26,112 bases of DNA from an uncultured Veillonella sp. (GTDB taxonomy: Bacteria > Bacillota > Negativicutes > Veillonellales > Veillonellaceae): positions 1-26,112 of the forward strand of contig USQK01000020.1 of assembly GCA_900556785.1 (NCBI GenBank), given 5' to 3'. Positions 22,677-26,112 of this stretch are shown piece after piece. The first letter of the stretch is position 1, and each line of letters opens with the position of its first letter. Below the pieces are notes generated by a model. It did no database searches. It worked only from the letters and a program-made list of their open reading frames with translations, and was not told the origin of the DNA. The translations under genes and the position numbers were made by a program.

Positions 22677-22694
22677 CCTCAACATTTGATGAGG
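22677..22694 (+). promoter_or_regulatory. Small hairpin in the ygeY-ygeW gap
   Basis: CCTCA (22677-22681) pairs with TGAGG (22690-22694) with an 8-base loop. CCCTTTAGGG at 22722-22731 follows. No T-run and no convincing promoter; role unknown. Confidence 0.25.
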
Positions 22695-22753
22695 CATCGT
22701 ATAAAGTTAGATCCTAAGTAGCCCTTTAGGGAATTGAAAGAGAGGACTTACAG

Positions 22754-23947
22754 ATGACAGACTTCAATAAAAGTATTGAAACTTTACAAAAATTAGACGT
22801 TAGTAAAATGTACGGCGAAGATTTCTTCTTAACTTGGGAAAAATCTGATGATGAATTGCAAGGTGTTTGGGCCGTAGCTGATGCATTACGTGCTCTTAGA
22901 GAACGCAATATTTCTACTAAAGTATTTGACAGTGGCCTTGGCATTTCTTTATTCCGTGATAACTCTACAAGAACTCGCTTCTCCTTTGCTTCCGCTTGTA
23001 ATTTGCTAGGTCTTGAAGTTCAAGATTTAGACGAAGGTAAATCTCAAATTGCTCATGGTGAAACAGTTCGTGAAACAGCTAATATGATTTCCTTTATGGC
23101 AGATGTTATCGGTATTCGTGATGATATGTATATCGGTAAAGGGAATGCTTATATGCATCAAGTATCTGATGCAGTTAAAGAAGGTCATGAAGATGGTGTA
23201 CTAGAGCAACGCCCAACGCTTGTAAACCTCCAATGTGATATCGACCATCCTACGCAAATCATGGCTGATACAGCTCATATCATCAAAGAATTTGGCGGTG
23301 TAGAAAACCTTAAAGGTAAAAAGATTGCTATGACGTGGGCGTATTCTCCATCCTATGGTAAACCTTTATCCGTACCTCAAGGTGCTATTGGTTTATTCAC
23401 TCGTTTAGGTATGGAAGTTGTATTAGCACATCCAGAAGGGTATGAAGTAATGCCGGAAGTTGAAGAAATCGCTAAGAAACAAGCTGAAGCTAGCGGCGGT
23501 TCATTCCGTAGAACTAACGACATGAAGGATGCTTTCAAAGATGCAGACATCGTATATCCTAAGAGCTGGGCTCCATTCGGTGCAATGGAAAAACGTACAA
23601 AACTGTATGGTGAAAATGATCATGAAGGTATTAAAGCATTAGAAAAAGTTCTTCTTGAAGAAAATGGTAAACATAAAGATTGGGCATGTACGGAAGAGAT
23701 GATGAGTCTCACAAAGGACGGCAAAGCTCTTTACTTACATTGCTTACCAGCAGATATTACAGGTGTAAGTTGTGAAGAAGGCGAAGTAGACGCAACAGTA
23801 TTCGATCGCTATCGCGTACCTCTTTATAAAGAAGCAAGCTACAAACCATATGTTATTGCAGCTATGATCTTCTTAAGCAAATTTAAGAATCCTGTAGAAA
23901 CCTTAAAAGAATTAGAACGGAAGGGAACTGACCGAGTTCAACCGTAA
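22754..23947 (+). CDS. ygeW: Knotted carbamoyltransferase YgeW
   Basis: A 397-residue member of the aspartate/ornithine carbamoyltransferase superfamily, YgeW subgroup. The carbamoyl-phosphate loop is S71-T-R-T-R75 within FRDNSTRTRFSF. HGETVRETANMI follows. HCLPADITGVSCEEGEV near residue 335 is the C-terminal substrate loop, with the HCLP form found in ornithine carbamoyltransferases. YgeW is proposed to make carbamoyl phosphate from a carbamoylated purine-degradation product by phosphorolysis, to be used by carbamate kinase; the substrate remains uncertain. GAGAGG (22740-22745) precedes the ATG. A strong terminator after it separates it from the kinase gene. Confidence 0.94.
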   Translation: MTDFNKSIETLQKLDVSKMYGEDFFLTWEKSDDELQGVWAVADALRALRERNISTKVFDSGLGISLFRDNSTRTRFSFASACNLLGLEVQDLDEGKSQIAHGETVRETANMISFMADVIGIRDDMYIGKGNAYMHQVSDAVKEGHEDGVLEQRPTLVNLQCDIDHPTQIMADTAHIIKEFGGVENLKGKKIAMTWAYSPSYGKPLSVPQGAIGLFTRLGMEVVLAHPEGYEVMPEVEEIAKKQAEASGGSFRRTNDMKDAFKDADIVYPKSWAPFGAMEKRTKLYGENDHEGIKALEKVLLEENGKHKDWACTEEMMSLTKDGKALYLHCLPADITGVSCEEGEVDATVFDRYRVPLYKEASYKPYVIAAMIFLSKFKNPVETLKELERKGTDRVQP

Positions 23948-23958
23948 AGTAAACTTTA

Positions 23959-23987
23959 GGGGCCATCCGTGTTGATGGCCCCTTTTT
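23959..23987 (+). terminator. Terminator between ygeW and the carbamate kinase gene
   Basis: GC-rich 9-bp stem GGGGCCATC (23959-23967) with GATGGCCCC (23974-23982), loop CGTGTT and a T5 tail. It lies inside the catabolic cluster, 30 bases before the next start codon. Confidence 0.93.
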
Positions 23988-24016
23988 ATTCTTAATAGTT
24001 TGTTATGAGGCATAAC

Positions 24017-24952
24017 ATGAAAAAAAGAGTTGTAGTAGCGTTAGGTGGGAATGCATTAGGTAATTCCCTTCCGGAACAAAAAATTGCAGTAAAAAGTACA
24101 GCTAAAACGATTATTGATTTAGTAGAAGCTGATTGTGATGTGGTAGTAACTCATGGCAATGGCCCTCAAATTGGTATGATCAACAATGCGATGGCTGCAT
24201 TGACACGAGAAGTAGAAGGACAACCTAATACACCATTGTCCGTATGTGTGGCCATGAGCCAAGCATATATTGGGTATGACTTACAAAATGCCCTTCACGA
24301 AGAGTTGTTGAATCGTGGTATTGAACATCTACCAACTATGACAATGGTTACGCAAGTACTTGTTGACAAAAATGACCCTGGATTCCAAAATCCAACAAAA
24401 CCAATCGGTCACTTTATGACTAAAGAAGAAGCTGAATACGCAGAAAAAAATTACGATTACGTTGTAAAAGAAGATTCTGGCCGCGGTTATCGCCGTGTAG
24501 TAGCATCCCCAGCTCCTAAAGAAATTATCGAAATCGAAGCGATTAAAGGCTTAGTTGGGAAACAATTAATCGTTGCTTGTGGCGGTGGCGGTATCCCTGT
24601 AACTAGAGAAGGAAATGAACTTCATGGTGCAGCAGCCGTTATTGATAAAGACTGGACAAGTAGTTTATTAGCACAAGAAATTGATGCAGATGTTCTCGTT
24701 ATCTTAACAGCTGTTGAAAAAGTAGCTATTAATTTTGGTAAAGAAAATGAAAAATGGCTAGATGAAATAACCGTGGCAGATGCAAAAAAATATGCAGCAG
24801 CAGGCGAATTTGCAGAAGGTTCTATGAAACCTAAGGTAGAAGCAGCTATTGCCTTTGCAGAATCTAAAAAAGGCCGTGTTTCCATTATTACATTATTAGA
24901 AAAATCTAAGGATGGTATAGCAGGAAAAACAGGCACGCGTATCGTATTATAA
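24017..24952 (+). CDS. yqeA: Carbamate kinase (YqeA/ArcC family)
   Basis: It transfers phosphate from carbamoyl phosphate to ADP, giving ATP plus carbamate (which decays to ammonia and CO2). The 311-residue length is normal. VVVALGGNALG at residues 5-15 is the N-terminal nucleotide/phosphate loop; THGNGPQIG near residue 50 and VACGGGGIPV in the second half are family hallmarks. IDKDWTSSLLA is part of the ADP-binding region. ATG 24017 is chosen over the in-frame ATG at 24005 because GAGG (24007-24010) precedes it. The gene follows a strong terminator, so it may need read-through or a weak promoter; ssnA follows 54 bases later. The symbol is given by context. Confidence 0.93.
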   Translation: MKKRVVVALGGNALGNSLPEQKIAVKSTAKTIIDLVEADCDVVVTHGNGPQIGMINNAMAALTREVEGQPNTPLSVCVAMSQAYIGYDLQNALHEELLNRGIEHLPTMTMVTQVLVDKNDPGFQNPTKPIGHFMTKEEAEYAEKNYDYVVKEDSGRGYRRVVASPAPKEIIEIEAIKGLVGKQLIVACGGGGIPVTREGNELHGAAAVIDKDWTSSLLAQEIDADVLVILTAVEKVAINFGKENEKWLDEITVADAKKYAAAGEFAEGSMKPKVEAAIAFAESKKGRVSIITLLEKSKDGIAGKTGTRIVL

Positions 24953-25006
24953 TAATATATAGATTTATAAGTATGCATTTCAACTTTTTGTTGAGGAGGT
25001 GCCCAG

Positions 25007-26112
25007 ATGATTATTTTAGGGAAAGGTACTATTATTACTCGCGACACTGATAGACGTATCATTTATGATGGTGCTGTTGCTATCGACGGGACTCAAATTG
25101 TTGATATTGGTACATATGATGAGTTATGTAAAACTTATGCAAATGCAGAAATCATTGACGCTCATAACGGCTTGATTATGCCAGGTTTTATCAATGCACA
25201 TCACCATATTTATTCTGCTCTTGCACGCGGTTTATCCTTGCCAGGACCAGCACCAACTAATTTTGGTGAAATTTTAGAAGGCTTATGGTTCTATTTAGAT
25301 AATAAATTAACAGCTCCAGATGTGAAGGCTAGTGCATTGCTTACATACTTAGGATGTATCGAAAACGGCGTCACTACTATCTTCGATCATCATGCAAGCT
25401 ATGGAGAAACCGCTAATAGTTTATCTGTAATTGCTGATGTGGCTAAACAGTTTGGTGTTCGCTCTTGCTTATGCTATGAAGTATCTGATCGTAACGGTGT
25501 TGATCAAATGAAAGCAGCTGTTGCAGAAAATGTACGTTTTGGTAAAGAAGCGAAAAAAGATCCATCTAGGCTCGCTGCTATGATGGGCTTACATGCATCC
25601 TTCACGTTAAGTTCTGAAACATTAGATTATGTAAAAGCACAAAATGAAGACAAGTTAGGTTATCACATTCATGTTGCGGAAGGCCCTGAAGATGTGGCAG
25701 ATAGTAAAGAAAAATATGGCATGACACCTGTGAGACGACTTGTAGAGGCAGGGATTTTAGGCCCTAAGAGTATTGCAGGTCACTGCGTACACGTAACAGA
25801 CCAAGATGTAGAATTATTGAAAGAATCTCAAGCCAAGGTTGTACATAATCCAGAAAGTAACATGGGTAATGCAGTAGGCACAACAGATATCTTGAAGCTA
25901 TTAGGTGAAGGTATCACAGTTGGTCTAGGTACAGATGGTTACACAAATGACATGCTAGAATCTTACAAAGTAGCAAACTGCCTTGTAAAACATGAGCAAC
26001 ATAAACCATATGTAGGCTGGGGCGAAGTTCCTCATATGCTATTTGAAAACAACCGCAAAATGGCGAATGAATTCTTCGACACCACAGTAGGCATCCTTAA
26101 AAAAGGTGCTGC
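25007..26112 (+). CDS. ssnA: Putative aminohydrolase SsnA, 5' part
   Basis: The frame stays open to the window end, so about 368 of the usual 440 or so residues are present. It is an amidohydrolase-superfamily metal enzyme: the HxH metal site is H65 and H67 in FINAHHHIYSALARG. Later ligands are seen in IHVAEG, GHCVHVTD and GLGTDGYTND. The N-terminal strand pattern (GKGTIITRDTD, then DGAVAIDGTQIVDIG) is typical. SsnA is regularly found with yge and selenium-dependent hydroxylase genes and is thought to act on purine-like or ring-opened substrates. GAGGAGG (24993-24999) precedes the ATG. It is probably co-transcribed with the kinase gene. Confidence 0.92.
   Translation, partial: MIILGKGTIITRDTDRRIIYDGAVAIDGTQIVDIGTYDELCKTYANAEIIDAHNGLIMPGFINAHHHIYSALARGLSLPGPAPTNFGEILEGLWFYLDNKLTAPDVKASALLTYLGCIENGVTTIFDHHASYGETANSLSVIADVAKQFGVRSCLCYEVSDRNGVDQMKAAVAENVRFGKEAKKDPSRLAAMMGLHASFTLSSETLDYVKAQNEDKLGYHIHVAEGPEDVADSKEKYGMTPVRRLVEAGILGPKSIAGHCVHVTDQDVELLKESQAKVVHNPESNMGNAVGTTDILKLLGEGITVGLGTDGYTNDMLESYKVANCLVKHEQHKPYVGWGEVPHMLFENNRKMANEFFDTTVGILKKGA

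Overview
The window looks like a low-GC anaerobic Firmicute of the Negativicutes, most probably a Veillonella species. This rests on codon use, gene content (formate-THF ligase, Dyp-type peroxidase, DUF3793 plus flavodoxin, yge/ssnA genes) and classical reports that Veillonella ferments purines. No species can be assigned without a database search. Every confident gene is on the + strand. I see no IS element, prophage, CRISPR array or rRNA.

Layout. 1-923 is the 3' part of an SLC13-type anion transporter. 924-1300 is a regulatory gap with an in-register 9-bp degenerate repeat array, a good promoter and a hairpin at the expected transcription start. 1301-5315 holds one-carbon genes (fhs and a cyclohydrolase/cyclodeaminase gene) and a purine-type NCS2 permease, separated by strong hairpins. 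5543-7278 is a molybdenum-cofactor operon (MOSC protein, MoaA, a small unknown protein). A tRNA-Lys(CTT) follows, then a Dyp-type peroxidase, threonine synthase, an EamA exporter, a solitary OLD-family ATPase/nuclease, MscL, a 2-hydroxyacid dehydrogenase, glutaminyl-tRNA synthetase and a secreted protein of unknown function. 17859-18855 is a DUF3793-flavodoxin pair under a strong promoter with a Fur-like box.

19425 to the window end is a catabolic island: a YheO/DauR-type PAS-HTH regulator, diaminopropionate ammonia-lyase (YgeX), YgeY hydrolase, YgeW carbamoyltransferase, carbamate kinase (YqeA-like) and SsnA aminohydrolase (cut by the window end). In other bacteria these families form the selenium/molybdenum-hydroxylase-linked purine (urate/xanthine) catabolic cluster.

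How the parts may fit together (inference): the permease would import a purine, MoaA/MOSC would supply or tailor the molybdenum cofactor for a xanthine-dehydrogenase-like hydroxylase encoded elsewhere, the yge/ssnA enzymes would break down ring-opened products to pyruvate, ammonia and carbamoyl phosphate (ATP by carbamate kinase), and FchA/Fhs would turn formimino/methenyl-THF into formate plus ATP. The most unusual local signals are a complete C2H2 zinc-finger signature inside the OLD-family protein, the 9-bp repeat array before the fhs promoter, and a possible 32-codon membrane-peptide ORF that contains a terminator hairpin.
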